64,000 nt of DNA. It comes from Kistimonas sp964291485 (GTDB lineage: Bacteria; Pseudomonadota; Gammaproteobacteria; Pseudomonadales; Endozoicomonadaceae). A program made the position numbers and the translations under genes. Below the pieces are notes generated by a model, which worked only from the letters and a program-made list of their open reading frames with translations, did not search any database and was not told the DNA's origin. Position 1 is the first letter of the stretch. Each line of letters begins with the position of its first letter. Below, one piece after another: positions 39,901-45,168 of this stretch. The DNA lies in assembly GCA_964291485.2 (NCBI GenBank), contig OZ220224.1, positions 1,674,001 to 1,738,000 on the forward strand, read 5' to 3'.

Positions 39901-41285
39901 GTACCACCAGTATTGCCGGGGAATTCGGTACTCTGGATATCGCCGCTGACGGTAGCTGGACCTACAACCTTGATCCCGCCTACGACGGTATGAACCTGGA
40001 CGATGGGCTGGTCGCTCGCTGGACCTTTGATGAAGGTACCGGAACGACAGCGGCGGATACCGCGCCGGACAACGCTAACGTATCCAATGCCACCCTGGGA
40101 TCAAATGCCAGCTTTATCTCGCAGGGGATTAGTGGCGGAGGAGTCCACACGGATGGTGGTAACAATGTTGTCGATATGGCGAACTCTGCTGATATCAATA
40201 CCTATAGCAACGCCAGTATTCCGCCAGGGCGAAGCATCAGCCTGTTTTTCCGGGTTGATGAAAACAATGACCTGTCCGGTACACAGGTGTTGTTCGAAGA
40301 AGGTGGTGGTACAAATGGATTGGTTATCTACATTCAAGACGGCTTGTTGTATGTCGGCGCCTGGAGTGAGGGCAGCAGCTGGGACGGCAACTGGATCAGC
40401 ACGGATATTTCCACCGCTGGCAATGGCTGGCACAGTGTAGCCCTGACGCTGGACATGACCACTGCCGGCAATACAGCGCTTACCGGATACCTTGATGGCA
40501 ATCAGTTTGCCAGTGGCTATGGCGAGGCCGTGCAGGCGCACAGCGGTGGTATTGGTTTCGGCGGGAAAAATAATTCGGCCAAACTCCATACCGGTGACAC
40601 CTCTGGTGATGGTTTGGGTTTCAATGGCGACATTGATGAAGCGCGGATCTATAACAGGGAGTTGTCGGCTGAGGAGGTTCGTGTTCTGGGGCAGACCGAT
40701 CAGTCAGAAACGTTTACCTATGAAGTCTCCGCCGATGATGGCAGTTCCACGAGTGTGGCCACCTTGGACATTGATGTTCTGCATGCCATGGATACAACCG
40801 GCGCCCTGGAAGGAACGGCGAATGGGGACACGCTGAACGGTACAGCATTCAGCGAACGGATTGACGGTATGGCCGGCGATGACACCCTGCTGGGACTGGA
40901 CGGCGATGACTTCATGATCGGCGGCGCCGGGAATGACACCCTGACCGGTGGCGCGGGTTCCGATACTTTTGTCTGGATTGCCGGGGATGAGGGGACAGCA
41001 TCGACAATTGCGGTGGATACCATTACCGATTTCGACGCGAGTGTCAGTGGCGATGCCATTGACCTGAGCCAGCTGATATCCGGAGGAACCCCCGAAACCA
41101 TTGACCACTTCCTGGATGTTGCGGTGGTGGATGGCAGTACCGAAATCAGCATTCATCCCACCGGTGAGGGAGGAGATGTGACACAGAAGATTGTCCTGCA
41201 GGATGTCGACCTCTCCAGCCTGGGGGATAACAACGCTATCCTGAATACCCTGTTGCAGAACGGCAACCTGCACCTGGATGGGTAA
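24990..41285 (+). CDS. Giant RTX adhesin 2 (5431 residues), type I secreted
   Basis: A paralogue of adhesin 1, starting 51 bases after it with an AGGGAGG ribosome site. Residues 1-210 are acidic and disordered-looking, with one DESVDPAIVVDGVTYDRFG motif (61-79) related to the repeated motif of adhesin 1. VCBS/cadherin-type repeats follow, including three near-identical 111-residue copies (523-855), then a carbohydrate-binding-like jelly roll (about 870-1010), cadherin-like repeats and a divergent LamG-like domain (about 1380-1590). Residues 1707-3696 are a perfect 540-residue tandem repeat. Further LamG-like, cadherin and jelly-roll modules follow, then a VCBS domain with a nested LamG-like insert (about 4930-5265), RTX repeats (DTLLGLDGDDFMIGGAGNDT) and a terminal secretion signal ending LLQNGNLHLDG. 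The shared C-terminus implies both use the same exporter. Ligand unknown. Confidence 0.92.
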   Translation: MADKDNKQAGTESANTPNEPVKTTPEDAQEYQEEQTHESSAQPVVVHPEQEQPEDEEGIPDESVDPAIVVDGVTYDRFGNQQASEETDNPFMPEDVEELDEGQSDYTVLTQNVQAREFQQPSTSSRDGSDVRYNEQGSKDQPEDKLDESPFITRTESSILNIEAADARQALERESDVFTESDSERPEESVLTTVMRVNEIPVARQDSGTGDENETFFIDVLANDTDANTDDGPMNFTLDRVAIISVEGDVETGRGQANVVNNQLQFVPGGDFDALAEGEDATVVVRYTMSDRFGGTSESTVTLTIEGSNDAPFVSRAITSEVGADDASYTIDLLSHAGDIDTSDTLALQNGSVRLVSGDGGGIRITGNQMTVDPSAYTYLENNEQAVIEYRFTIEDDKGGTAEQVATVTVIGTNDIPVASADVYSALENQVLMLDVLINDTDADAGDHYGTLNLDTATIVDTDGNPATGTGSVTITNRQIRFEPGTDFDYLASGETATVTVRYGISDRAGDTSTADATITVTGTNDAPVASVDSATGHENQTLTIDVLANDTDVDHNDNPANFSLDSVQIVDSDGNPVTGQGTVSIVNNQLQFVPGADFDNLASDESTTVTVRYVMSDDEGAESTSTATITVTGTNDAPVASVDTATGHENQTLTIDVLANDTDEDHNDNPANFSLDSVQIVDSDGNPVTGQGTVSIVNNQLQFVPGADFDNLASDESTTVTVRYVMSDDEGAQSTSTATITVTGTNDAPVASVDTATGHENQTLTIDVLANDTDVDHNDNPANFSLDSVQIVDSDGNPVTGQGTVSIVNNQLQFDPGTDFDSLASGDTATVSVRYVMSDDEGVTSTSVATITVNGTNDAASVDIDLNNTVDPLLGTELITNGDFTGNGDGWQVNHPAFYLNDEMSLNIGQAATTGSVEQTIDTVAGVNYQLQGDFRSFNSTLESMLVEVVDVETGTVLLSQSVSSNSTASAPFSFEFNALNHGETVVRFSDISATGINANAAIDNISVVAQPADNPAIAAAENPLLTGVEGQPIDIDLSVSITDIDDSAAPVVTITDIPSGYVLSDGSTTITSTGADITISGWDLSALQLTPPADTDTNFTLTVTVQPVEQGVTSPVTLYPVDVVVSPVNEAPNAADNTLILAEDGAHSFTAAEFGFTDSDDGDSLQSVTITRLPGAGVLALDGVAVTLNQVVTASELGDLVFTPDANANGTGYADLQFTVSDGQASSDTQTLTFDVTAVNDAATVVAGDTLNYTTNSDMQVVVDGSVTITDVDSTNLQSATVQLSGNYANGEDVLAFTDQSGITGSWDAATGTLTLTGDATLADYEAALESVTYSNSSNDRSTDPRTVSITVNDGSDDSAVATSTINVSQFNEAPGILDQNYSMSLSGSSGDYLIANPASDIPSDSFTMEMWVNTTGSRDGVFSYATSGHDNEILMFNQTNLSLYINGANVSTGINVADGNWHHVAWTWDSSTGSTKVFVDGAEEYSGTLKQGFSIPDGGSLVFGQEQDSVGGGFDSSQAFDGQMRDIRLWNSAKSESAIDSDKDQALSGTESDLVSYFPMSGGSGDIEDFGPAGNTLERHGATWEEVARETAEDQPLTITTLSFADSDSGSDTVEVTLSITNGTLELADNSGVTVTAGADNSGTMTLQGSLTDLNAAINGLQFHPTANYHGTATLTASINDLGNSDGAEAQSASITRTITVNSVNDGPTSEDNTVTLTEDGSYTFAAGDFSFNDEDGDSLDTITITQLPTDGSLTLNGAAVDAGDSVPVGDIGSLVYTPPADAFGTGYASLQFTVSDGTDSSAAQTLTFDVTGVNDVPTLDPVNDIDLNVAYSFSEGSGTSASDMGDGNQALTLSGTASWGEGRDGTGSSLEMDGINGAGEISGLQTGGAMTVSAWVEFDATGGWSRIIDFGNGSANQNIVLGSHVTNGLGVHIYDASSNLIGQLELTDVIQANQWTHVAMTIDDAGEIILYVDGAEVGSATTTTGAPPDVMVRSNNLVGHDNWGGGQRLDGRLDDLLVANEALDATQISNLFQASQLEDFIDDFSVNENVANGTVVGQVTATDVDADETLTYSLLDDDGGRFAIDSSTGEITVADGSLLDHEADTMHEVRVKVTDASGLTSEQDYAIQIGDVNDSSVLVNNTLTLDEGATVVLTSANLSATDEDHDDSNLTFVISNVEHGAFSGTGVTDNGDGTFSFTQQQLLDGEVSFTHDGGEVQPSYEVTVTDGVAVTASAAATINFTNVNDGPTSEDNTVTLTEDGSYTFAAGDFSFNDEDGDSLDTITITQLPTDGSLTLNGAAVDAGDSVPVGDIGSLVYTPPADAFGTGYASLQFTVSDGTDSSAAQTLTFDVTGVNDVPTLDPVNDIDLNVAYSFSEGSGTSASDMGDGNQALTLSGTASWGEGRDGTGSSLEMDGINGAGEISGLQTGGAMTVSAWVEFDATGGWSRIIDFGNGSANQNIVLGSHVTNGLGVHIYDASSNLIGQLELTDVIQANQWTHVAMTIDDAGEIILYVDGAEVGSATTTTGAPPDVMVRSNNLVGHDNWGGGQRLDGRLDDLLVANEALDATQISNLFQASQLEDFIDDFSVNENVANGTVVGQVTATDVDADETLTYSLLDDDGGRFAIDSSTGEITVADGSLLDHEADTMHEVRVKVTDASGLTSEQDYAIQIGDVNDSSVLVNNTLTLDEGATVVLTSANLSATDEDHDDSNLTFVISNVEHGAFSGTGVTDNGDGTFSFTQQQLLDGEVSFTHDGGEVQPSYEVTVTDGVAVTASAAATINFTNVNDGPTSEDNTVTLTEDGSYTFAAGDFSFNDEDGDSLDTITITQLPTDGSLTLNGAAVDAGDSVPVGDIGSLVYTPPADAFGTGYASLQFTVSDGTDSSAAQTLTFDVTGVNDVPTLDPVNDIDLNVAYSFSEGSGTSASDMGDGNQALTLSGTASWGEGRDGTGSSLEMDGINGAGEISGLQTGGAMTVSAWVEFDATGGWSRIIDFGNGSANQNIVLGSHVTNGLGVHIYDASSNLIGQLELTDVIQANQWTHVAMTIDDAGEIILYVDGAEVGSATTTTGAPPDVMVRSNNLVGHDNWGGGQRLDGRLDDLLVANEALDATQISNLFQASQLEDFIDDFSVNENVANGTVVGQVTATDVDADETLTYSLLDDDGGRFAIDSSTGEITVADGSLLDHEADTMHEVRVKVTDASGLTSEQDYAIQIGDVNDSSVLVNNTLTLDEGATVVLTSANLSATDEDHDDSNLTFVISNVEHGAFSGTGVTDNGDGTFSFTQQQLLDGEVSFTHDGGEVQPSYEVTVTDGVAVTASAAATINFTNVNDGPTSEDNTVTLTEDGSYTFAAGDFSFNDEDGDSLDTITITQLPTDGSLTLNGAAVDAGDSVPVGDIGSLVYTPPADAFGTGYASLQFTVSDGTDSSAAQTLTFDVTGVNDVPTLDPVNDIDLNVAYSFSEGSGTSASDMGDGNQALTLSGTASWGEGRDGTGSSLEMDGINGAGEISGLQTGGAMTVSAWVEFDATGGWSRIIDFGNGSANQNIVLGSHVTNGLGVHIYDASSNLIGQLELTDVIQANQWTHVAMTIDDAGEIILYVDGAEVGSATTTTGAPPDVMVRSNNLVGHDNWGGGQRLDGRLDDLLVANEALDATQISNLFQASQLEDFIDDFSVNENVANGTVVGQVTATDVDADETLTYSLLDDDNGRFAIDSSTGEITVADGSQLDHETDTTHSVRVQVTDAAGLTSEQDYTIQVGDVNEAPTAVSLAVDSAVAPSGGIVVSVPADVTVQSAWNFDNSYESEAGGDSFSGASPTFVEGPNNQASALHFDGSSTAFLAPLDASETSYGIGFWFRTTDSGCMVEITDDGSLGSRDREIWIDDNGRINARVWPEETITSDASTTFNDGEWHYVVHSFGGDQGGQTLFVDGTSVASGNLAASNFDWQDTIRLGSSNGGFGDGFTGDIAGLQVFDEAVTTEQAAAMVTAVDVVLNENTTSAVTIGTVTATDPDTDNEAFSQHSFTVSDDRFEVVNGELQLKANQVLDHETEESISVTVTAVDDNGNGLSGGGQTFTILVQDVNDAPTVADQTLTINEDASHQFTADDFSIADQDAGDTHTVTITAINGDGTLYRQPPSPNLHFDFSDSADPANDVENSIHGTLHGVEQVTDAEQGEVIQFDANSDYIELDQAYDLGNEWTISVSFNDLFLNNNLWNTLTRGTDHQVIFHSSTGELGTWDNTGGTGFHGSGFFASSIGDGWHDLVAVGENGTTTFYIDGVEVGSIDYQSTDTIVTVGNHLNGDNQPFAAQLDNFQIVNEALAPSPVEGQPFGTTEVSANDTFTTDELQELVFVPDANASGDAAASIEFKATDNNGLESSVQTLTFDVTPVTDAPTITLNNEVYSDLALDTELITSGDLSSSTGWDLSGNVGIASGRMTFSSSNSPVTGVAEQTFAIHPDVGYSLSLGFASANTFSVSGRIEIIDADSGTVLASQDVTPNSQTYQTLNLNFTGIAAGNAILRVTDTTADTSSRDLWVDNVSIQASSADNGHITTGVGLYAQGDQAMAVDLSVATPDSDGSETLAIELTGIPADVVLTDGTNTVTSTGDSLDVSEWDLGSLTLSSGPGTDFTMTVTATATESATGATEVTSQPINVHYQQDPYIDGELNIVAPDDLVTHTVTEAFLLSNASDAQGDTLSVQDVSIDGVSAHRHDFQTSFSAGTGGSVVVNGDTLTLTSGTEENVVLIDTTGGGTRGTDLHLDFTVAPTDGHATRNNFIVFDYVDANNYKTIGSYDGDDSPEWRVEQWTNGASTILNSFDESTASSNINTDRHYEVDIVDNRVSLTVDGVEKIAHQFTENISDGELGVMNRGNSVSTYTINGAEWDTYPDNVHTVYDNNDGTWTIRTGDELSGDLTLDYNVSDGTNITAATATVEIDHAVDASIELSATTGISDDVLPVETSAAGATLTVSSVNGQAVAESGTTSIAGEFGTLDIAADGSWTYNLDPAYDGMNLDDGLVARWTFDEGTGTTAADTAPDNANVSNATLGSNASFISQGISGGGVHTDGGNNVVDMANSADINTYSNASIPPGRSISLFFRVDENNDLSGTQVLFEEGGGTNGLVIYIQDGLLYVGAWSEGSSWDGNWISTDISTAGNGWHSVALTLDMTTAGNTALTGYLDGNQFASGYGEAVQAHSGGIGFGGKNNSAKLHTGDTSGDGLGFNGDIDEARIYNRELSAEEVRVLGQTDQSETFTYEVSADDGSSTSVATLDIDVLHAMDTTGALEGTANGDTLNGTAFSERIDGMAGDDTLLGLDGDDFMIGGAGNDTLTGGAGSDTFVWIAGDEGTASTIAVDTITDFDASVSGDAIDLSQLISGGTPETIDHFLDVAVVDGSTEISIHPTGEGGDVTQKIVLQDVDLSSLGDNNAILNTLLQNGNLHLDG
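26556..27554 (+). repeat. Three tandem 333-bp repeats in adhesin 2
   Basis: Units begin at 26556, 26889 and 27222 and encode 111-residue VCBS/cadherin-type domains (GTNDAPVASVDxATGHENQT...). Copies differ by a few bases; the last diverges near its 3' end (FDPGTDFDSLASGDTA for FVPGADFDNLASDEST). They look like recent duplications of an older repeat type that also lies, more diverged, at about 25580-26555. Confidence 0.9.
30107..36076 (+). repeat. Perfect 1620-bp tandem repeat, 3.7 copies, in adhesin 2
   Basis: The same sequence recurs with period 1620 bases from 30107 to 36076, with no difference that I can find; identity ends at 36077 where C becomes T. Each 540-residue unit encodes a cadherin-like domain (SEDNTVTLTEDGSYTF...), a LamG-like domain (GAMTVSAWVEFDATGGWSRI...), a cadherin domain (NENVANGTVVGQVTATDVDA...) and a further cadherin-like domain (NTLTLDEGATVVLTSANLSA...). 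The reading frame is kept because 1620 is a multiple of three. Perfect identity at synonymous sites means very recent expansion or continuing gene conversion; an assembly effect on copy number cannot be excluded. Confidence 0.95.
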
Positions 41286-41298
41286 AGCAGCCTGACGA

Positions 41299-41325
41299 CC
41301 GGTTTGTCATTTTGTGACAAACCGG
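41299..41325. terminator. Strong hairpin between adhesin 2 and the AraC-type gene
   Basis: An 11-bp perfect stem (CCGGTTTGTCA/TGACAAACCGG) with a five-base loop sits between two convergent genes. No T-run follows on either strand, so it may act as a 3'-end stabiliser or a weak terminator. Confidence 0.6.
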
Positions 41326-41335
41326 CGGATGGGCT

Positions 41336-42403
41336 TCATGCCGGGACTTCCTCCGGACTGCCCGCTTTTGGTGATACTTTTCGTGCTGCGGCGCGTTCGC
41401 GCTTTTTGCTGCGCCGGTATTCAATGGGGGTCAGCCCTGTCCAGCGTTTGAAGGCCCGGTAGAAGGTGCTGGGTTCGGAAAAGCCGGTCAGGTAGACAAT
41501 CTCGTCAATGGACTCATCTGTCCGCGCCAGTAAACGCCGGGCCAGGTTGCTCCGGTAATTGGCCAGCAGCTGGTTGAAACTGGTTTCCGCTTCCGCCAGC
41601 CGACTGCGCAGGGTTCTGGCGGTGATATCCAGCCGTTCCGCCACGGATTCCAGGCTGACCTGGCCGGAGTCCAGTAGTTCCCCGATCACCCGGCTGACCG
41701 CCATGACCACATCCTGCTTTTCCAGACGCGCCATCTGTTCGGACGCGACCTGTTCATGGGCGCGCATGAGTTCCGGTTCGGCATGGAGAGACCGGTAATT
41801 CAGGACGGTGGCATCAAAGACCAGTTCATCCGTATCACCCTCGAACGACACCGGGCAGCCAAATACCCGCTGGTATTCGCTGTCGTCCCCGACACCGGTA
41901 TGGGAGAAGGTGATTGTCAGCGGTTTGAACGTGCCATCGGTGACATGCTGGAAAAAACGGATCACGCCCAGCATGATGCTGTCACTCAGGTGCCGGATAC
42001 TCATGGCATCCCCGGTAGCCGGTGCAACGACGAGGGCGCAGCGATCCCCGGATTGTTCCAGTCGGCCACTGATGGCGTCGCTCAGCAACCGCTGGTAGCG
42101 CAGTGCCCGCTGCAGGCCTTCTTCAAAGGTGTGGCTGCTGAGGAACAGGTATTCCAGTACCTGTCCGCGAAACAGCGGGGTATGCTCCCCCAGGTGCAGG
42201 CCAATCAACGGATCCCCGGTGACGTCTTCGCAGGCCTGCCAGAAAAGGGTTTGTGCATGATGGGGGGTGCGGGTGCGCTGGTCGGCCAGCAGTTGTGCCG
42301 TGATGTTGCAGCGTCGGTAGATCGGGGTGGGATCAATCCCGGCATTCATGAAGGCCTGGTGTGCCATTCGTACCAGGATACCTGCGTCTTTTAATTCGCT
42401 CAT
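41336..42403 (-). CDS. AraC-family transcriptional regulator
   Basis: A 355-residue regulator. The N-terminal ~200 residues have the layout of the arabinose-binding-like domain of the OruR/ArgR-type AraC subfamily (HAQTLFWQACEDVTGDPLIG followed by LGEHTPLFRGQVLEYLF). The C-terminal ~100 residues hold two helix-turn-helix motifs: SLESVAERLDITARTLRSRL and SIDEIVYLTGFSEPSTFYRA, then GLTPIEYRR. It is divergent from the MaoC dehydratase gene with a 257-bp shared region, so that gene is a likely target; other targets such as the thiolase/FabG4 pair are possible. The ligand is unknown. Its 3' end faces adhesin 2, about 50 bases away. Confidence 0.9.
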   Translation of the reverse strand: MSELKDAGILVRMAHQAFMNAGIDPTPIYRRCNITAQLLADQRTRTPHHAQTLFWQACEDVTGDPLIGLHLGEHTPLFRGQVLEYLFLSSHTFEEGLQRALRYQRLLSDAISGRLEQSGDRCALVVAPATGDAMSIRHLSDSIMLGVIRFFQHVTDGTFKPLTITFSHTGVGDDSEYQRVFGCPVSFEGDTDELVFDATVLNYRSLHAEPELMRAHEQVASEQMARLEKQDVVMAVSRVIGELLDSGQVSLESVAERLDITARTLRSRLAEAETSFNQLLANYRSNLARRLLARTDESIDEIVYLTGFSEPSTFYRAFKRWTGLTPIEYRRSKKRERAAARKVSPKAGSPEEVPA

Positions 42404-42660
42404 GTTACTGCCCGGCTTCTGTTGTTATTCCATCAGTCCATTGCGGCTGTTATTCGCAGCACCCTGACTGTACGGGTTGTTATTGTCTGATCGTGCCGTG
42501 TCAATGTCGCTATCTTAGAGAGGATTGCCGGGGATGACAATCGGTTAAATCAGGGGTCATTGGCAATGGGGCGTGGCGACAGTGGTGAATCAGCCAATGC
42601 GACACGATGGGGGAATGCAAGAATCACAGGTGTATTCATCTCGACGTACGGTTGACCATC

Positions 42661-43506
42661 ATGCAGGCCGAAACCTTAACTTCCCTTCCTTCTCTGTGGC
42701 GACTCTATGCCGGTGCCGCAGTCAAACGGGGGCGTTCTGCGCCTGGGCAGTTGCCGGCGTTGTCCGTCAATGTGTCCGGTGTCAGGGTCGATCGCACTCA
42801 GGCGTGGGCCTATAACCGGGTGTGCGGATTTCAAAACCTGCCGGGGCTGTCGCCGACGTTTTTACAGAGTCTGGCTTTTCCGCTGCACATGCATTTGCTG
42901 GTGCATCACGCCATGCCGCTGACGCCCATAGGATTGGTGCATGTTTGTAACAGTATCCGGCAGATCCGCCCGATTGGTCCGGATGAACTGTTATGGATTG
43001 ACTGTGCCGTGGGTGAAACCCGTCAGGTGGATGCCGGGCTGGAGTTCGATCTGACCACCCGCATCGAGGTTAGTGGCGAAAGGGTGTGGGAGAGTGTCAG
43101 TACGAACCTGTCACGCATGCCCAGAAAGGGGAATGGTAAACCCAAAAAAACGAGTGCCCCACCGCCCGAACCTGACGAGACCTGGTCATTGCCACCAAAC
43201 CTGGGGCGCCGGTATGGGGCGGTTTCCGGGGATCGCAATCCCATTCACCTGTATCCTGCCACATCCAGGTTATTTGGCTTCAGACAGCCAATCGCCCATG
43301 GTATGTGGTCCAAGGCCCGCTGTCTGGCGGCGCTGATGCCTGCGATTGGAGAAAAGCCCTTTACGGTTGATGTGCGTTTCAAAACCCCGGCTTATTTACC
43401 GTCGGACGTTCACTTCAGCCAGCAGTTGACCGGGGAAGGGGGGGCTTTTCAGTTGTACTCGACAGCCGGAAAACCTCACCTGACAGGGGAGGTTGCCTGG
43501 CTCTGA
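42661..43506 (+). CDS. MaoC-like (R)-specific enoyl-CoA hydratase / hydroxyacyl dehydratase, HtdX-like
   Basis: A hot-dog-fold enzyme that hydrates enoyl-CoA or dehydrates (3R)-hydroxyacyl thioesters. From ATG 42661 it has 281 residues, like mycobacterial HtdX (about 280), with an N-terminal degenerate half and a C-terminal hydratase 2 motif AVSGDRNPIH carrying the catalytic Asp191 and His196, then GFRQPIAHGMWSKA. The in-frame extension upstream to 42607 is unlikely to be translated. Its product class completes the thiolase/FabG4 set at 1.9-4.8 kb (thiolase, 3-oxoacyl reductase, hydroxyacyl dehydratase), suggesting a divided pathway cluster. Its immediate partners here are the divergent AraC-type regulator and downstream tadA, 60 bases away. 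Confidence 0.87.
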   Translation: MQAETLTSLPSLWRLYAGAAVKRGRSAPGQLPALSVNVSGVRVDRTQAWAYNRVCGFQNLPGLSPTFLQSLAFPLHMHLLVHHAMPLTPIGLVHVCNSIRQIRPIGPDELLWIDCAVGETRQVDAGLEFDLTTRIEVSGERVWESVSTNLSRMPRKGNGKPKKTSAPPPEPDETWSLPPNLGRRYGAVSGDRNPIHLYPATSRLFGFRQPIAHGMWSKARCLAALMPAIGEKPFTVDVRFKTPAYLPSDVHFSQQLTGEGGAFQLYSTAGKPHLTGEVAWL

Positions 43507-43566
43507 CATTGTTTCGCCAGACTGTCCCGCTATAATCCCGCCCTTTTGGATGATGGCAGTAGTGTA

Positions 43567-44073
43567 ATGCAGGCTTCTCAGGAAACAGATCAGCATTGGA
43601 TGCAGGAAGCTTTGCGCCTTGCGCGACTGGGCGCAGCCCTGAACGAGGTGCCGGTGGGCGCTATCGTCGTGCATCAGAACCGCATCGTCGGGCGGGGCTA
43701 CAACAGCCCGATCAGCCGGGGAGACCCGGTCGCCCATGCTGAGATCCAGGCATTGCGCGATGCCGCGGTAACCCTCAACAATTACCGGCTGGTGGACTGC
43801 GATCTCTACGTCACCCTGGAACCCTGTACCATGTGTGCCGGCGCCATCGTCCACAGCCGGATTCGCCGGCTGGTGTATGGTGCCCGTGAACCCAAGGCCG
43901 GCGCGGTTGTCAGCCAGGCCCTGCTGCTGGACATGCCATGGTTGAACCACACGGTAACGGTGACAGGCGGCATCCTGGAAGAGGCATGTTCACAGCTGCT
44001 CTCGGATTTTTTCCGGCGTCGCCGTCAGGAAAAGAAACAGGCAAAACAGCAGACCCAGCAAACCTGTTGCTGA
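43567..44073 (+). CDS. tadA: tRNA adenosine(34) deaminase TadA
   Basis: Zinc enzyme that converts A34 to inosine in tRNA-Arg(ACG), needed to read CGC/CGA codons. From ATG 43567 it has 168 residues. Zinc ligands and proton shuttle are present: His57 and Glu59 in HAE, and Cys87/Cys90 in PCTMC. The C-terminus is a basic/glutamine tail typical of the family. The upstream in-frame TTG at 43546 is a poorer start. It is convergent with the mltF-like gene, with their stop codons almost touching (44073 and 44075). The tadA, mltF, purL order matches what I recall from Pseudomonas, marking this part as core chromosome. Confidence 0.95.
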   Translation: MQASQETDQHWMQEALRLARLGAALNEVPVGAIVVHQNRIVGRGYNSPISRGDPVAHAEIQALRDAAVTLNNYRLVDCDLYVTLEPCTMCAGAIVHSRIRRLVYGAREPKAGAVVSQALLLDMPWLNHTVTVTGGILEEACSQLLSDFFRRRRQEKKQAKQQTQQTCC

Positions 44074-44074
44074 A

Positions 44075-45001
44075 TCAGTCGGACTGCGCCAGTACCGTTG
44101 GCTGTTTCAGGTGTTGGTAGAACAGGCGGATATTTTCCACATAACGCACAGGCTCGGAGCCACGGGCATAGCCGTAGCGGGTCTGGCGATACCACCAGGA
44201 TTGTTCCAGCAGGAGCAGATGGAGCCGAAGGTCGTCCCATTTGTCGGGATTGCCGCCGGCCTGCAGCGTCAGGTCCCGGGCATCATAGACGTGCCCCATG
44301 CCGACGTTATAGGCCGCCAGGGCAATCCAGGTGCGATCCGGTTCCCGGATCGTCCCGGGCAGCCGGTTATAGATCCGGTTCAGGTACAGGGCTCCCCCTC
44401 GCAGACTCTGTTCGACATCCAGGCGATTGTGCACGCCCACTTCCCTGGCTGTCGTCAGTGTCAGCATCATCATGCCCCTGACGCCGGTGGGTGAGCGGGC
44501 CCTGGGCGACCAGTGCGACTCCTGGTAGCTGATGGCAGCCAGCAGGCGCCAGTCGATCTGGTGGGTTTTGGCAATGCGGCGAAACAGTGCCTCAAACCGT
44601 GGCAGACGCTGTGTGATGTGGATGTTGATGCTGGCGTTTTCAGCCGCAGACAGGGTATCGGGAATCAGGTTCAGGGGTGGATCAAAGAGTGGGGTGGCGA
44701 GGTTGTTGCCCAGATAGTAAACCCAGCTTAGCTGTCGGTAGTAGCGATTACTGTCGCGACTGGTCAGTGGGGAGCCGGTCTGCCGGTGGGCAGCCATGTC
44801 AGGCAGGGTGTCGTGGCAAATGGTGCCGGAGTCGGCGGGTCTGTCACATCCGATCAGGAGCATTATCCCGAGTAGCAGACGACACTGGCCGGCGTGACGA
44901 TGCCGGGTGATTCCGGTAAGGATGGTGATTCTCAGCAAGGGGATGGGCGCTCCCTGTATGACGATAGTCAGCCGTCTCACGGCCGTGTGTGGGCAGGGCA
45001 T
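44075..45001 (-). CDS. mltF: MltF-like lytic transglycosylase lacking the solute-binding domain
   Basis: A 308-residue lipoprotein-type transglycosylase that would cleave peptidoglycan glycan strands to 1,6-anhydro products at the outer membrane. A lipobox (LLLGIMLLIGC, Cys52) is present, and the SLT domain starts near residue 130 with catalytic Glu161 in AAISYQESHW, followed by SPTGVRGMMMLT and WIALAAYNVGMGH. The C-terminus (SWWYRQTRYGYARGSEPVRY) is diagnostic of MltF. Usual MltF proteins are about 470-520 residues with a large SBP_bac_3 domain between lipobox and SLT; only about 80 residues remain here. The start is uncertain: 45001 gives a long N-region, and an in-frame TTG at 44938 would give a more normal lipoprotein signal. 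It is divergent from purL. Confidence 0.85.
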   Translation of the reverse strand: MPCPHTAVRRLTIVIQGAPIPLLRITILTGITRHRHAGQCRLLLGIMLLIGCDRPADSGTICHDTLPDMAAHRQTGSPLTSRDSNRYYRQLSWVYYLGNNLATPLFDPPLNLIPDTLSAAENASINIHITQRLPRFEALFRRIAKTHQIDWRLLAAISYQESHWSPRARSPTGVRGMMMLTLTTAREVGVHNRLDVEQSLRGGALYLNRIYNRLPGTIREPDRTWIALAAYNVGMGHVYDARDLTLQAGGNPDKWDDLRLHLLLLEQSWWYRQTRYGYARGSEPVRYVENIRLFYQHLKQPTVLAQSD

Positions 45002-45168
45002 GTGAACGAATGTCAGGCAATGGCATCCAAGAGAGTAAAACAGGGGTTCGCTGGCTGGTTCAGCCAGACAGCTTTCTGTATTATACGCGCACCCTGAGTA
45101 CCCGCGCAGACTATTTGCGGTTTACGGTGCTTACCAACCTCTCCCGGATTTCGAGGGTTCGTCTGACC

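Noticed and set aside
45100..45125. PurR operator upstream of purL (CGCAGACTATTTGCG)
   Set aside because: It resembles the CGCAAACGTTTGCG operator but is one base too long, so the half-sites are out of register.
44989..45168. N-terminal extension of PurL upstream of 45169
   Set aside because: The E. coli PurL sequence begins at MEILRG-type residues; the 60 upstream codons are unlike the family and overlap the mltF promoter region.
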